DNA of 64,000 nucleotides from Clostridia bacterium (GTDB lineage: Bacteria > Bacillota > Clostridia > Oscillospirales > Acutalibacteraceae). Below, one piece after another: positions 1 to 8,441 of this stretch. A program made the position numbers and the translations under genes. Where the stretch lies: contig JAFODS010000046.1 in assembly GCA_017380575.1 (NCBI GenBank), positions 62,001-126,000 of the forward strand, given 5' to 3'. Within the stretch, counting starts at the first letter, position 1. Every line of letters starts with the position of its first letter. The notes under the pieces are model-generated. The model did not search any database and was not told the origin of the DNA. It saw only the letters and a list, made by a program, of their open reading frames with translations.

Positions 1-3000
1 GAGCATCTACAGAGTTTACTTTACCGTCACCGTTGACGTCAGCTGCAGCAAAAGCATCACCTGTAAGTGTAATTTTTTCTACACTGTGCTGAAGAACACT
101 TAATGCATCTAATGAGTTAATTTTTCCGTCCGCATTAATGTCTGCCAAACGCGGACCGCCTCCGACATAAACATAAATTGTTTCGTTGTAAAGCTTATTG
201 TCGCTGTAAAGGTTAAGCTTTGCATATCCGGGTTTAAGAGCTGTAACAGTCTTTCCTTCAAAGCTGATTACGCTTTCGTCGAAGTCATAATTGAGGTTGA
301 AATCCTTCGGCATATAAGGTGTAGCTGTAATTTCAACTTCAAAGCTTTCTCCGCTGTCAATTCTGATTTCGGAAACATTTGCTTTAATTTCAAAGGTTTC
401 AAAGTCGATTCCTTTTTCCTTTGCAAATTCTTCTGCAACAGAACCGGGGTAACAGATGATTTTGCCTTCAAATCCGTCAAAAGCATCGTCTGCAATTTCT
501 GTTATGTTTTCGGGGATTTCAGCTGTTTTTGTATCGGCAAGGAATTTGACAATCTTTGTACCGTCAATCTTGAACGGGTCAAGGAGCTTCGGTGCAATAA
601 CCGTTTGTGTTTCCTGCGAATTGAGATAAAGAGTATACGCTTTGTTTTCGGTAATATCGATGTCTGCTGACCAGATTTGGAAGCTTTCTGCTGTTGTCGG
701 TGTCATTTCAACCTTTGTTTCACCGCAGACAAGTTCAAGCTTTTCTACGTCACCGGAAGTTGTGATTTCAACATTTACGGTTTCTTTATAGCTTTCCTCA
801 GGATAATCAATATCAAAAATTCGGTTTGTTTCTTCAGTATATTCGCGTACAAAAACCTCAATGTTTCCGTAATCAAGGCTGCTGTTACCGTAAGAATAGC
901 GAAGAAGGAGAGTGTGCTTGCCCGTTGTTTTAAGTTCAGGCATAATTGTCACAGAGGATCCGTTGTCTTTCATCCTGAATTTTACAGCAACACCGTCTTC
1001 ATAAAGTGCAAAGGTTTTAACTGCAGAATCCTTAAACACTCTTATTTTATAGGTGTCGCCTTCGTTAATCCAATCAACATAGCGTACACTTTCAAGAGCT
1101 TTCATTTCATCTATGATAGTTGCAACGTTGATTTTAAAAGGCTCGGTCTTGTGCAAATCGCCATAGACGGGGGTAACCTGGAAGCTGTAGTTTTCATCAT
1201 CGGGGAACAGATGCTTAATTGTAGAAACCGTATAGTTTCCGACAGTCTTTTTGTAAAGGTAAGCAGGAGATGTTTCTGTATAAGTTGTTGTGCCGTTGGT
1301 ACCGGCAAATGTAAGCTTGGTCGGGTTACCGTTTGAAACAACAATCAGGCTGCTTCTTGAGTTGATTCTGAATACTCCGTCTGCCGCACAGGCAACAACA
1401 CCTGTTGTTTCATTCTCTGTATCCGCAAGTCCTGCAATAAGAGAGGAAAGTTTACTGTAGTTTGTAACCTTTGCTTTTGATTTGTCACTTAAAGCATCAT
1501 AAGCAACCTGTGCTTCAAAAATTTCCTGGATAAAACGGTTGCCTGTATTTTCTTTCGGCAACATCTTTATCATATTGATAACGTCTTTATGATTTTCTCT
1601 CGGGTTTATCTGAATTTCAAATTCTGTTGAAGCATTACCATATCGAAGAACAACAAAAGTTTTTCCGATTTCTTCGGTTACCTTACCGTAGGCGAAGAAT
1701 TGCTCACCGAGAGAATCTTTAACGTATGTATATGCAAGCTGTGGTTTAACTGTCTGCACGGTACCGTCGCTGTATGTTGCAGTCAGTCCGATGTTTTCAA
1801 GGTCGAGTGCTTCGCCTGCATTGTAATTTAATTTTATGTTTTCGGATGAAACAGAAAGACGGATTAATTCTGTTTCTGTCAGACAATATGAACCGGAAAC
1901 AACGTTGTTGTTTTCGTCATAGCACACAGCTGTAATAACTGAACCTTCCGAAATTTTCGGAAGAGTAATCTTTGTGTTTTTATCAGTCGGGGCGAATTCG
2001 TTACAGAATTTACCGTCGGCAAAAACCTTTACAAGCGACGGAATATTGTTCTTGAAAGCGATATTCAATGTGTTTTCAGTCTTGTCAAATGCAAGTGAAA
2101 GCTTGTCGGAGCCAACGAAATCCATATTCGGAACACTGGACATTGAAGCGTACGCTGACGGAATATCCTTGAGAACTGAATCAAACCAGTTGATTTTCGC
2201 CTGTAATCTGAGCTTTAAATCAAGTGCATTTTCTTCTGCTGTAATATCGTTGAACCAAAGATAATCGTTATGCTTAGCGGAACTTGAAAGCAATTCCATT
2301 GCCGAATCAATGTCGCCGCCGTCTTTTACAAGGTCATGGATTGCTGTGTATCTGTATTCAAAGTAGGCTTTTCTTAATTCCTGAAGGAAAACGGGATCTG
2401 AAAGAAGTCTTTTAAGCCAGGACACATTAAGGGAAGTCCATTTGTGGGTTGTTGCGGGAGTAGTATAATCCATGTCCCAGACAGGGCCGTAAACGAGTTT
2501 CTCGTCAACTTCCTTGCTGAGCCAGGTGCTTGTGCGGCCGAAGTCATAGTTTTCAAACAATTCGTTGACGAGCACACCCTTAGCAAAGGATTCAATATCG
2601 ATGAAATCGGTATATCTCATTGTTTCACCGTTGTATTCAGTACAGAAATCTTCTGCGAATAAAGCGTTCTCAAATGCCTGATAATAACCCTGAATGGAAT
2701 TCAGCATATCTTCGCTCAGAACTTCGGGTGTATCAACACAGATATGCGAACCATTTTTGGTTATGAAGGTATATTCATCAGCCTTTCGTACAATTTCAAG
2801 AAGATATCCGCCGTTGATATCGGGAACGTCGATATAATCAGAAACGGTATATGCAACTCCGTTATATTCAACTATGTCGCTTGTAGTCCAGCTCATATCC
2901 TCAGCCATAATATCGATAAGCTCATCACGCTGGTCTTTTGTCATTGTTGCTTTATTTGCTTCGTAAATCGCCTTCGCTGCATCTTCAGCAAGGTCTTCCC

Positions 3001-3772
3001 AGTTGGTGATGTCAACACGGTTATCGTCAACTCGGATATGCTCGCAAAGCTGATAGTTACCGACAGGAGTGCCGTTGAATACAAGGTCAACCCATACGAT
3101 TTTCTGAGATTCCAAGCCCATATCTGCAGCAAGATTGTACGAGAGACTGTTTCTCAAAAGGCTTGTGTCAAACGGATTTGAAAGAAGTACCCAGTGCTTG
3201 TTTTTACCCATTCCGAAAAGGTCTGCCTTTGAATCGAGCTTGAGGCGGTAAGGTTTTTTCAGTGCATTCCACGTCGAATTACCACGTCCGCGGATCTGGG
3301 TTTTGCCTTCGTAAAGAACCTTATCGGAATTATATTCCGTATTGCCCTGAATTTTTATGTCGGCATCGATATACTCTTCTTTGGAAGCGACTTCCTGCCT
3401 GCCTTCTGTTTCAATATAGACAACAGGAAGCTTACTCATAAACATATTTGCAGAGCCGACTGCGTTACCTTTAACATCGAAAACCTCAACACTTATCATT
3501 GACTGCATATCGCTTTCAATGGGGGTGTATGTATCTCCGTCATTTTCAATTCGTATTCCGTCGATGTACCAACGGTAGATGAATTTTCTGCCCTCTGCCC
3601 CGGCTACTTCAGCCTTAACAGGCACACCGATTTCGGCAAAGTCAGCATCAAAAGACACTTCGCCAAAATCCTTATCAACAGTAACAAATGTGTAATTTCC
3701 TGCAAGAACAGAAATGCCTGAAGCGGAAACAAGCATAATTATACAAAGTAATACGGCAAGAAATTTTTTCAT
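1..3772 (-). CDS. Secreted CotH-kinase family protein with C-terminal type I dockerin (partial)
   Basis: The frame is open from the ATG at 3772 to the window edge: 1257 residues, stop not reached. A signal peptide ends near VLA (residues 1-25). A CotH domain covers about 150-520, with RGRGNSTW, a KPYRLKL-type stretch and WDMDYT near residue 431. A Big_3-like Ig domain lies near 640-700, a BspA-like leucine-rich unit and a Big_2-like domain near 1080-1195. From about 1209 a type I dockerin begins: the first calcium loop (DINADGKINSLDA) is complete and the second (DVNGDGKVNSVDA) is cut by the edge. Dockerins dock on cohesins of cellulosome-like complexes and CotH proteins are protein kinases, so an extracellular scaffold-bound role is inferred. 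The substrate is unknown. A GGGAGG ribosome site and a sigma-A promoter precede it. Confidence 0.9.
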   Translation of the reverse strand, partial: MKKFLAVLLCIIMLVSASGISVLAGNYTFVTVDKDFGEVSFDADFAEIGVPVKAEVAGAEGRKFIYRWYIDGIRIENDGDTYTPIESDMQSMISVEVFDVKGNAVGSANMFMSKLPVVYIETEGRQEVASKEEYIDADIKIQGNTEYNSDKVLYEGKTQIRGRGNSTWNALKKPYRLKLDSKADLFGMGKNKHWVLLSNPFDTSLLRNSLSYNLAADMGLESQKIVWVDLVFNGTPVGNYQLCEHIRVDDNRVDITNWEDLAEDAAKAIYEANKATMTKDQRDELIDIMAEDMSWTTSDIVEYNGVAYTVSDYIDVPDINGGYLLEIVRKADEYTFITKNGSHICVDTPEVLSEDMLNSIQGYYQAFENALFAEDFCTEYNGETMRYTDFIDIESFAKGVLVNELFENYDFGRTSTWLSKEVDEKLVYGPVWDMDYTTPATTHKWTSLNVSWLKRLLSDPVFLQELRKAYFEYRYTAIHDLVKDGGDIDSAMELLSSSAKHNDYLWFNDITAEENALDLKLRLQAKINWFDSVLKDIPSAYASMSSVPNMDFVGSDKLSLAFDKTENTLNIAFKNNIPSLVKVFADGKFCNEFAPTDKNTKITLPKISEGSVITAVCYDENNNVVSGSYCLTETELIRLSVSSENIKLNYNAGEALDLENIGLTATYSDGTVQTVKPQLAYTYVKDSLGEQFFAYGKVTEEIGKTFVVLRYGNASTEFEIQINPRENHKDVINMIKMLPKENTGNRFIQEIFEAQVAYDALSDKSKAKVTNYSKLSSLIAGLADTENETTGVVACAADGVFRINSRSSLIVVSNGNPTKLTFAGTNGTTTYTETSPAYLYKKTVGNYTVSTIKHLFPDDENYSFQVTPVYGDLHKTEPFKINVATIIDEMKALESVRYVDWINEGDTYKIRVFKDSAVKTFALYEDGVAVKFRMKDNGSSVTIMPELKTTGKHTLLLRYSYGNSSLDYGNIEVFVREYTEETNRIFDIDYPEESYKETVNVEITTSGDVEKLELVCGETKVEMTPTTAESFQIWSADIDITENKAYTLYLNSQETQTVIAPKLLDPFKIDGTKIVKFLADTKTAEIPENITEIADDAFDGFEGKIICYPGSVAEEFAKEKGIDFETFEIKANVSEIRIDSGESFEVEITATPYMPKDFNLNYDFDESVISFEGKTVTALKPGYAKLNLYSDNKLYNETIYVYVGGGPRLADINADGKINSLDALSVLQHSVEKITLTGDAFAAADVNGDGKVNSVDA

Positions 3773-3803
3773 AAAATATACCTCCCGATTTTGATATAAA
3801 ATT

Positions 3804-3832
3804 ATTATACCTTTTTTAAAAAATAAAGTCAA
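3804..3832 (-). promoter_or_regulatory. Sigma-A promoter of the CotH-dockerin gene
   Basis: On the minus strand TTGACT (3832-3827) and TATAAT (3809-3804) are separated by exactly 17 bp. The predicted start leaves a leader of about 25 nt to the GGGAGG ribosome site of the CotH-dockerin gene. Confidence 0.75.
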
Positions 3833-3907
3833 ATTTTCCCATAGACAGATTTCTTTCGGGAATTGCAGAAAATGACAAATAAAACACACGGAAGTTGCCG
3901 CATAACC

Positions 3908-3936
3908 TTGACCTGAAGCAAAAAAATTGATATTAT
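3908..3936 (+). promoter_or_regulatory. Probable promoter of rpe
   Basis: TTGACC (3908-3913), a 17-bp spacer and TATTAT (3931-3936). Transcription would begin at about 3943, at the left arm of the inverted repeat 3941-4090, which would make that repeat almost the whole 5' leader of rpe. Confidence 0.55.
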
Positions 3937-3940
3937 ATCT

Positions 3941-4090
3941 ATACTTTGATTACCAACAAGCCATAAGGTTTTGGAAGGAATATTTCTGCCTCGGCTTCGT
4001 TAAAAATCGCGCGTATAGCAAAGAGAAAACTGCACGAATGTGCGTGATATGTGGTATTTCAGACTTATGTGTTGTTGGTAATCAAAGTAT
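3941..4090. repeat. 150-bp element bounded by 27-bp inverted repeats (structured leader or MITE)
   Basis: The left arm 3941-3967 and the right arm 4064-4090 are reverse complements at 25 of 27 positions, the two mismatches being adjacent. They flank a 96-bp interior with a short GCAC/GTGC hairpin. Together with the two promoters this is what occupies the 347-bp gap between the CotH-dockerin gene and rpe. A short open frame crosses the element but has no ribosome site and is not called. It could be a regulatory 5' leader of rpe or a small non-autonomous mobile element. No second copy was found in the window. Confidence 0.6.
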
Positions 4091-4119
4091 GCATATATTT
4101 AAAGAGAGGCTGTGGCTTT

Positions 4120-4764
4120 ATGATTAAGATTGCACCGTCAATTTTATCCTGTGATTTTTCGAAAATCGGTGAGGAAGTTGCCCGTATGGACGCTTGCGGA
4201 GCTGATTACATTCATATCGATGTAATGGACGGACATTTTGTTCCGAACATCACTTTTGGTGCACCTGTTATCAAGTGTTTCAGAAAGAATACGGACAAGG
4301 TGTTTGATTGCCATCTTATGATAAGCGATCCTCTTAAATATGCAGAGGATTTCGCAAAAGCGGGAGCGGATATAATCAATTTCCACGTTGAAAGTGATTC
4401 TCCCATCGACGAAACGATTGAAAAAATCCTTTCGCTCGGCTGTAAGGCTGGTCTTACCGTTAAACCTGCAACCGCTATTGAGGAGGTTTATCCTTACCTT
4501 GATAAGCTCTCGATGGTTCTTATTATGACGGTTGAACCCGGTTTCGGCGGTCAGAAGTTTATGGCAGATATGATGCAGAAGGTTTCTGCCCTTCGTGCTG
4601 AGGCAGAAAAAAGGGGACTCGACCTTGATATTCAGGTTGACGGCGGAATTTCCCTTGAAACAGCACCCGTTGCAATAGAAGCGGGAGCAAATGTACTTGT
4701 TGCGGGAAGTGCCGTTTTCGGTGCAGAAGACCCGTCAGCGATGATTGAAGCCTTAAGAGGTTGA
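4120..4764 (+). CDS. rpe: Ribulose-phosphate 3-epimerase
   Basis: The 214-residue protein interconverts D-ribulose 5-phosphate and D-xylulose 5-phosphate in the pentose phosphate pathway (cytosolic). Family marks are the N-terminal APSILSCDF, HIDVMDGHFVPN with its metal-binding His and catalytic Asp, HLMI, VEPGFGGQKF and the phosphate-binding QVDGGI and AGSAVF segments. Length fits the family. The ATG at 4120 is chosen because homologues begin MIKIAPSIL; an upstream in-frame ATG at 4051 lies inside the inverted repeat. The ribosome site (AGAGAGG) is modest. The 3' end overlaps the convergent mecA by 12 bp. Confidence 0.95.
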   Translation: MIKIAPSILSCDFSKIGEEVARMDACGADYIHIDVMDGHFVPNITFGAPVIKCFRKNTDKVFDCHLMISDPLKYAEDFAKAGADIINFHVESDSPIDETIEKILSLGCKAGLTVKPATAIEEVYPYLDKLSMVLIMTVEPGFGGQKFMADMMQKVSALRAEAEKRGLDLDIQVDGGISLETAPVAIEAGANVLVAGSAVFGAEDPSAMIEALRG

Positions 4765-5283
4765 TTTGCACACCTCTTTCCAATGCTCGTGAGTTGCGGT
4801 GACGGTCAGATTGTCGTTGCCGATAAATATGCCGAATTCTTCAATAATATGTCGGTAAACTGCCGCTTTTTCCGTAGATATTTCTGCACGGAACTTAATT
4901 CCGTCTGTGAAAATTCTGCCGTTGATGCTGTCAGCTCCGACAGCGGACATAGCATCAAGAAGATTGTCGGAATTTTTAAATTCAAAAATCTGCACAGAAT
5001 TGCTTTTTGAAATAACCGTGCCGATATCTGCACGTGAAACGGGAACAGTAAACATAAGAATACAGCCGTCCGAGCCGTCAGGTGACGCCTCAATCAGCAG
5101 ATTGCCCGAAGGGTCAATGTCACGCCCTGTATTTTTTCTCACACAGTCAAGAATTGTCCATATCACGCGCCGTGTTTCTATGTTTGAATAGTCCATGGTG
5201 TCGTATGTAATGTCAAGCTGCCGCAAATCCTCGCGGCTCAGTCCGACCAAAAATTTATTACTGCCGATTGGCTGAATATCCAC
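4753..5283 (-). CDS. mecA: MecA-family adaptor protein
   Basis: A 176-residue protein with MecA architecture: an N-terminal substrate-recognition half (MDIQPIGSNKFLVGLSREDL, then an ETRRVIWTILD helix) and a C-terminal ClpC-binding half containing an FEFKNSDNLL segment. In Bacillus, MecA delivers proteins such as ComK to the ClpCP protease; the client here cannot be read from sequence. The start is GTG at 5283, supported by GAGGGGG seven bases upstream. The stop lies inside the end of rpe on the other strand. Family identity is firm; the physiological role is inferred. Confidence 0.82.
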   Translation of the reverse strand: MDIQPIGSNKFLVGLSREDLRQLDITYDTMDYSNIETRRVIWTILDCVRKNTGRDIDPSGNLLIEASPDGSDGCILMFTVPVSRADIGTVISKSNSVQIFEFKNSDNLLDAMSAVGADSINGRIFTDGIKFRAEISTEKAAVYRHIIEEFGIFIGNDNLTVTATHEHWKEVCKSTS

Positions 5284-5317
5284 AAAAAATCCCCCTCAGG
5301 TTTAGTTGTACATATAA

Positions 5318-5346
5318 AGTATATGTCCGTCTTCCTGTGTATTCAA
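5318..5346 (-). promoter_or_regulatory. Probable promoter of mecA
   Basis: On the minus strand TTGAAT (5346-5341), 17 bp, TATACT (5323-5318), about 20 nt upstream of the mecA ribosome site. Confidence 0.55.
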
Positions 5347-5376
5347 CCATCAAATAATGGCAGACAAGGTGATAAA

Positions 5377-5709
5377 ATGGAAAACAACAATTACAATAAA
5401 CGTCGCAGAAGCTATACGGAATTCCGAAAGACTTACAGCGATAATAAAAAATATTTCATCAGTACAGATAAAAGAGCAAGGTGGCAACCGTTAATTAGCT
5501 TTATCGTAATTGCTCTTATCTTTGTTTTTATCGCGTTTGCAAGCTTCATTATTACCGACGCTTTGCTTGAAATTTCCAAGGCTCCGTATGAGGAAGAGGA
5601 AATAACAACCGAAGCAACAACCGACCTCGCAGAAAATTACTTTGAAAATCAGGTAACAATCCCTGCCGATGAGGTTGACGAAATGCAAAATAACGAGATG
5701 AAAGAGTAG
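5377..5709 (+). CDS. Small single-pass membrane protein, function unknown
   Basis: A 110-residue protein not assigned to a family. It has a basic cytoplasmic N-terminus (NKRRRSY), one hydrophobic segment at about residues 39-63, and an acidic Glu/Thr-rich tail probably outside the cell. The ATG at 5377 is preferred over an upstream in-frame ATG at 5323 because AAGGTGAT sits just before it. It ends 7 bp before the GH13 gene and appears to be the first gene of the operon to 10058. Its layout resembles the product at 10107-10415, though no sequence homology is evident. Confidence 0.7.
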   Translation: MENNNYNKRRRSYTEFRKTYSDNKKYFISTDKRARWQPLISFIVIALIFVFIAFASFIITDALLEISKAPYEEEEITTEATTDLAENYFENQVTIPADEVDEMQNNEMKE

Positions 5710-5716
5710 TTTTTGA

Positions 5717-7579
5717 ATGTATATTCCATATAATTCAAGATTTGAATATCACAAGAGCATCTACGGGGCAATCGAAACGGGAAAGACCGTTGTTTTCAGA
5801 ATTGTTTTGCCCCGTGATTTTTGCTGTCACCACGCAAGGCTCGTTGTGAAAAAAGATACCGATGCGTACGAGCGTTTTTTTGAAATGCAATGGGACTGTA
5901 TGCAGGGTGATTTTGAGGAATGGTGGAAAGTCAGCTTCAGCACGGAAGAAAGCGGACTTTACGAATACAGATTCGAATATGACACTCCGTGGGGCACAAG
6001 CAGAATTTTTAATTTCGGTGACGGAATCGGGAAAATACGCGAAAGCGGTAATTCGTGGCAGCTCACGGTTTACGACAATAATTTCAAAACTCCCGATTGG
6101 CTCAAGGGCGGAATAATTTATCAGATTTTTCCTGACAGATTTGCCTTTTCGGGTGAATCAAAGGCGAATGTACCCGACGACCGTGTTATGCGCGACGACC
6201 GTGACGGTGAGCCTTATTGGCGACCCGATAAAAACGGCAAGGTACTTAACAACGATTATTTCGGCGGTGACCTTAAAGGAATCTGCGAAAAGCTCGATTA
6301 CCTCCAGAGCCTCGGTGTAAGCTGTATTTATCTTAACCCGATTTTTGAAGCACACAGCAATCACCGTTACGATACGGGAGATTACACAAAGATTGATTCG
6401 CTTCTCGGCACTCAGAAGGATTTTGAAAACCTTTGCAAAAAAGCGGAAGAAAAAGGCATAAAAATCATCCTCGACGGTGTTTTCAGCCACACGGGATGCG
6501 ACAGTAAATATTTTAATCAGTACGGAAGATACGATACCGTCGGAGCATATCAGTCGCAGAATTCGGAATACTACGGTTGGTATAAATTCAAAAACTGGCC
6601 TGACGATTATCTCAGCTGGTGGGGAATCAAGCTTCTTCCCGAGGTTATTGAAGAAAACCCTGAGTTTATTGAATATATAACGGGCGAAAACGGAATCGCA
6701 AGAAAGTGGCTGAAGCTTGGTGCATCAGGCTGGCGGCTTGACGTTGCCGACGAATTGCCCGACGTTTTCCTTGACAGCTTCAGAAAAGCAGTAAAGGCAG
6801 AAAATCCCGATGCACTTGTTATGGGTGAAGTCTGGGAAGATGCTTCCAACAAATTCAGCTACGGTCAACGCAGACGTTACCTTACAGGTGACCAGCTTGA
6901 TAGCGTTATGAATTATCCGTTTGCGGGTGCAGTCATTGACTTTGTCCGTATGGGAATTGCCGAGCTTTTCTGTTCAAGAGTTATGACGATTACGGAAAAT
7001 TATCCCAAGCAGGTGCTTGATGTGCTTATGAACCATATCTCGACTCACGATACAATGAGGGCGATTACGGCTCTTGCAGGCGAAAGCTGTGAGTACCGCG
7101 ACAGATTCTGGCAAAGCACTCATTCGCTTAACGAAAAGGATTATCATTACGGTGTTCATCTTATGAAAATGGCGACCGCTTTGCAGTTTACTCTGCCGGG
7201 TGTGCCGAGCATTTATTACGGTGACGAAGCAGGAATGCAGGGCTACAAAGACCCGTTCAACCGTTGCTGTTACCCGTGGGGAAATGAAAATCAAGATTTA
7301 ATCCGGTGGTATAAAAAGCTCGGAGAAATCCGACGTACCAACAAATGCTTTGTTGACGGCAGGCTTGAAATACTTTCTGCCGTTGCAGGCTGTGTTGCAT
7401 ATTCAAGAAGAAATGAAGACAACGCTGTGCTTATTATTTCAAACAGCAATCCTCATCCGATAACCTACTATGTTAGGGACGAATGGAGCGATGCCGAAGA
7501 CTTGCTCGGCAACAGTTATGTCCGCGGAACGCTTGTTGACGTGGGCGCAAAATCAACAGTAATTTTAAGAAGAATGTGA
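5717..7579 (+). CDS. GH13 alpha-glucan hydrolase (neopullulanase/maltogenic amylase-like)
   Basis: A 620-residue enzyme with an N-terminal beta-domain (about 1-120, CBM34-like) before a GH13 barrel. All four family regions are visible: DGVFSHTG (region I), GWRLDVADE with nucleophile Asp342 (II), MGEVWE with acid/base Glu371 (III) and NHISTHDT with Asp445 (IV). The YQIFPDRF entry and the long N-domain favour cyclomaltodextrinase/neopullulanase-type enzymes. There is no signal peptide, so it probably degrades imported maltodextrins in the cytoplasm. It lies 7 bp after the preceding gene and 4 bp before the next, within one operon. The ribosome site is weak, consistent with translational coupling. 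Confidence 0.92.
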   Translation: MYIPYNSRFEYHKSIYGAIETGKTVVFRIVLPRDFCCHHARLVVKKDTDAYERFFEMQWDCMQGDFEEWWKVSFSTEESGLYEYRFEYDTPWGTSRIFNFGDGIGKIRESGNSWQLTVYDNNFKTPDWLKGGIIYQIFPDRFAFSGESKANVPDDRVMRDDRDGEPYWRPDKNGKVLNNDYFGGDLKGICEKLDYLQSLGVSCIYLNPIFEAHSNHRYDTGDYTKIDSLLGTQKDFENLCKKAEEKGIKIILDGVFSHTGCDSKYFNQYGRYDTVGAYQSQNSEYYGWYKFKNWPDDYLSWWGIKLLPEVIEENPEFIEYITGENGIARKWLKLGASGWRLDVADELPDVFLDSFRKAVKAENPDALVMGEVWEDASNKFSYGQRRRYLTGDQLDSVMNYPFAGAVIDFVRMGIAELFCSRVMTITENYPKQVLDVLMNHISTHDTMRAITALAGESCEYRDRFWQSTHSLNEKDYHYGVHLMKMATALQFTLPGVPSIYYGDEAGMQGYKDPFNRCCYPWGNENQDLIRWYKKLGEIRRTNKCFVDGRLEILSAVAGCVAYSRRNEDNAVLIISNSNPHPITYYVRDEWSDAEDLLGNSYVRGTLVDVGAKSTVILRRM

Positions 7580-7583
7580 TAAA

Positions 7584-8429
7584 ATGTCAAAAAAACATAA
7601 ATTCAAAACTTCAAAACAGGATAAGAGAAACGGTATAATGAGATTTGTTGTATTTTTTCTCGTCTGTGCGGTGCTGATCGGTTCGGTTTCGGTTGCCGTA
7701 ATCCTGAAAAACAACAACTCTTTGTTGAGCGATTTGTTTTCTCCGCATCCGACGACGGCAGAGCAGGAAACAACGGACAATCAGCTTGTTGAAATTGATG
7801 AGTCGCTTAACGGCAGGATGAGGATTCTTCTCTACTGCACAGACAGGGAGATAAGTGAAATTTATTTCCTTGCGATGGTCGATGCGAATATGAACAAGCA
7901 GTGTTTCGAGGTTCATCCCTTAGCTCCCGACAATCCTGATTATATCAAGGCTCTTGCCTCGGGCGGTGAAAAGGAGCTTGTTTCTGTTGTTGAGAAAACT
8001 GAGAAAATAAAAATTGACAAATATATTGCATCAAATGCGGATACATTCGCTCTTGCAATAAATGCGATGGGAGGACTTGAATACACGGTAGCTGAAAGAA
8101 TCGAATACAGAACGGATGATTACACTCTCATTCTTACAAAAGGCGACCAGACAATCAAGGGCGAAACCCTTCTTAAATATTTCAGATATTGTAAAACTCT
8201 CGGTGCTCAGGCAGGACTTCAGCAGCAGGGCGAAATACTTTGCAGTATGTTTGATAATTATGTAACCGAGGAAAATGTTGAAAAGGGCGATAAGATTTAC
8301 GAAAAAGTGCTTTCAAAGCTCAATTCAAAAAGCGACATTTCTTACATTGAGGCTTCAAGAGCAATACACAAATTAAAGATTTTCTGTAATTCTGAAGAAA
8401 AACAGCCTGCAAAGGTTGTTCTTAAATAG
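7584..8429 (+). CDS. LytR-CpsA-Psr-like membrane protein lacking catalytic arginines
   Basis: A 281-residue protein with one N-terminal membrane segment (about 19-42) and an extracellular domain resembling LCP phosphotransferases: a KIDKYIASN...INAMGGLEYTV block, TKGDQTIKGETLLKYFRY, and a helix ending QQQGEIL. Active LCP enzymes, which attach wall polymers to peptidoglycan, carry a GD..R..RQ-type arginine motif after the RFRH-like stretch. Here the equivalent is LGAQAGLQQQ, with both arginines gone, so phosphotransfer is doubtful and a binding or scaffold role is more likely. It sits 4 bp after the GH13 gene. Family assignment is by eye. Confidence 0.65.
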   Translation: MSKKHKFKTSKQDKRNGIMRFVVFFLVCAVLIGSVSVAVILKNNNSLLSDLFSPHPTTAEQETTDNQLVEIDESLNGRMRILLYCTDREISEIYFLAMVDANMNKQCFEVHPLAPDNPDYIKALASGGEKELVSVVEKTEKIKIDKYIASNADTFALAINAMGGLEYTVAERIEYRTDDYTLILTKGDQTIKGETLLKYFRYCKTLGAQAGLQQQGEILCSMFDNYVTEENVEKGDKIYEKVLSKLNSKSDISYIEASRAIHKLKIFCNSEEKQPAKVVLK

Positions 8430-8441
8430 GAGGCACGTTTT

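Noticed and set aside
677..1336. Long plus-strand open frame opposite the CotH-dockerin gene
   Set aside because: It is a shadow of the minus-strand gene: no ribosome site, Cys/Phe-rich composition typical of antisense frames.
3941..4090. 6S RNA
   Set aside because: End pairing and size are suggestive, but there is no terminator after the right arm and the interior does not fold into the expected single-stranded bulge plus apical stem.
3927..4127. 66-codon open frame before rpe
   Set aside because: It runs through the inverted-repeat element, lacks a ribosome site and ends inside the rpe start region.
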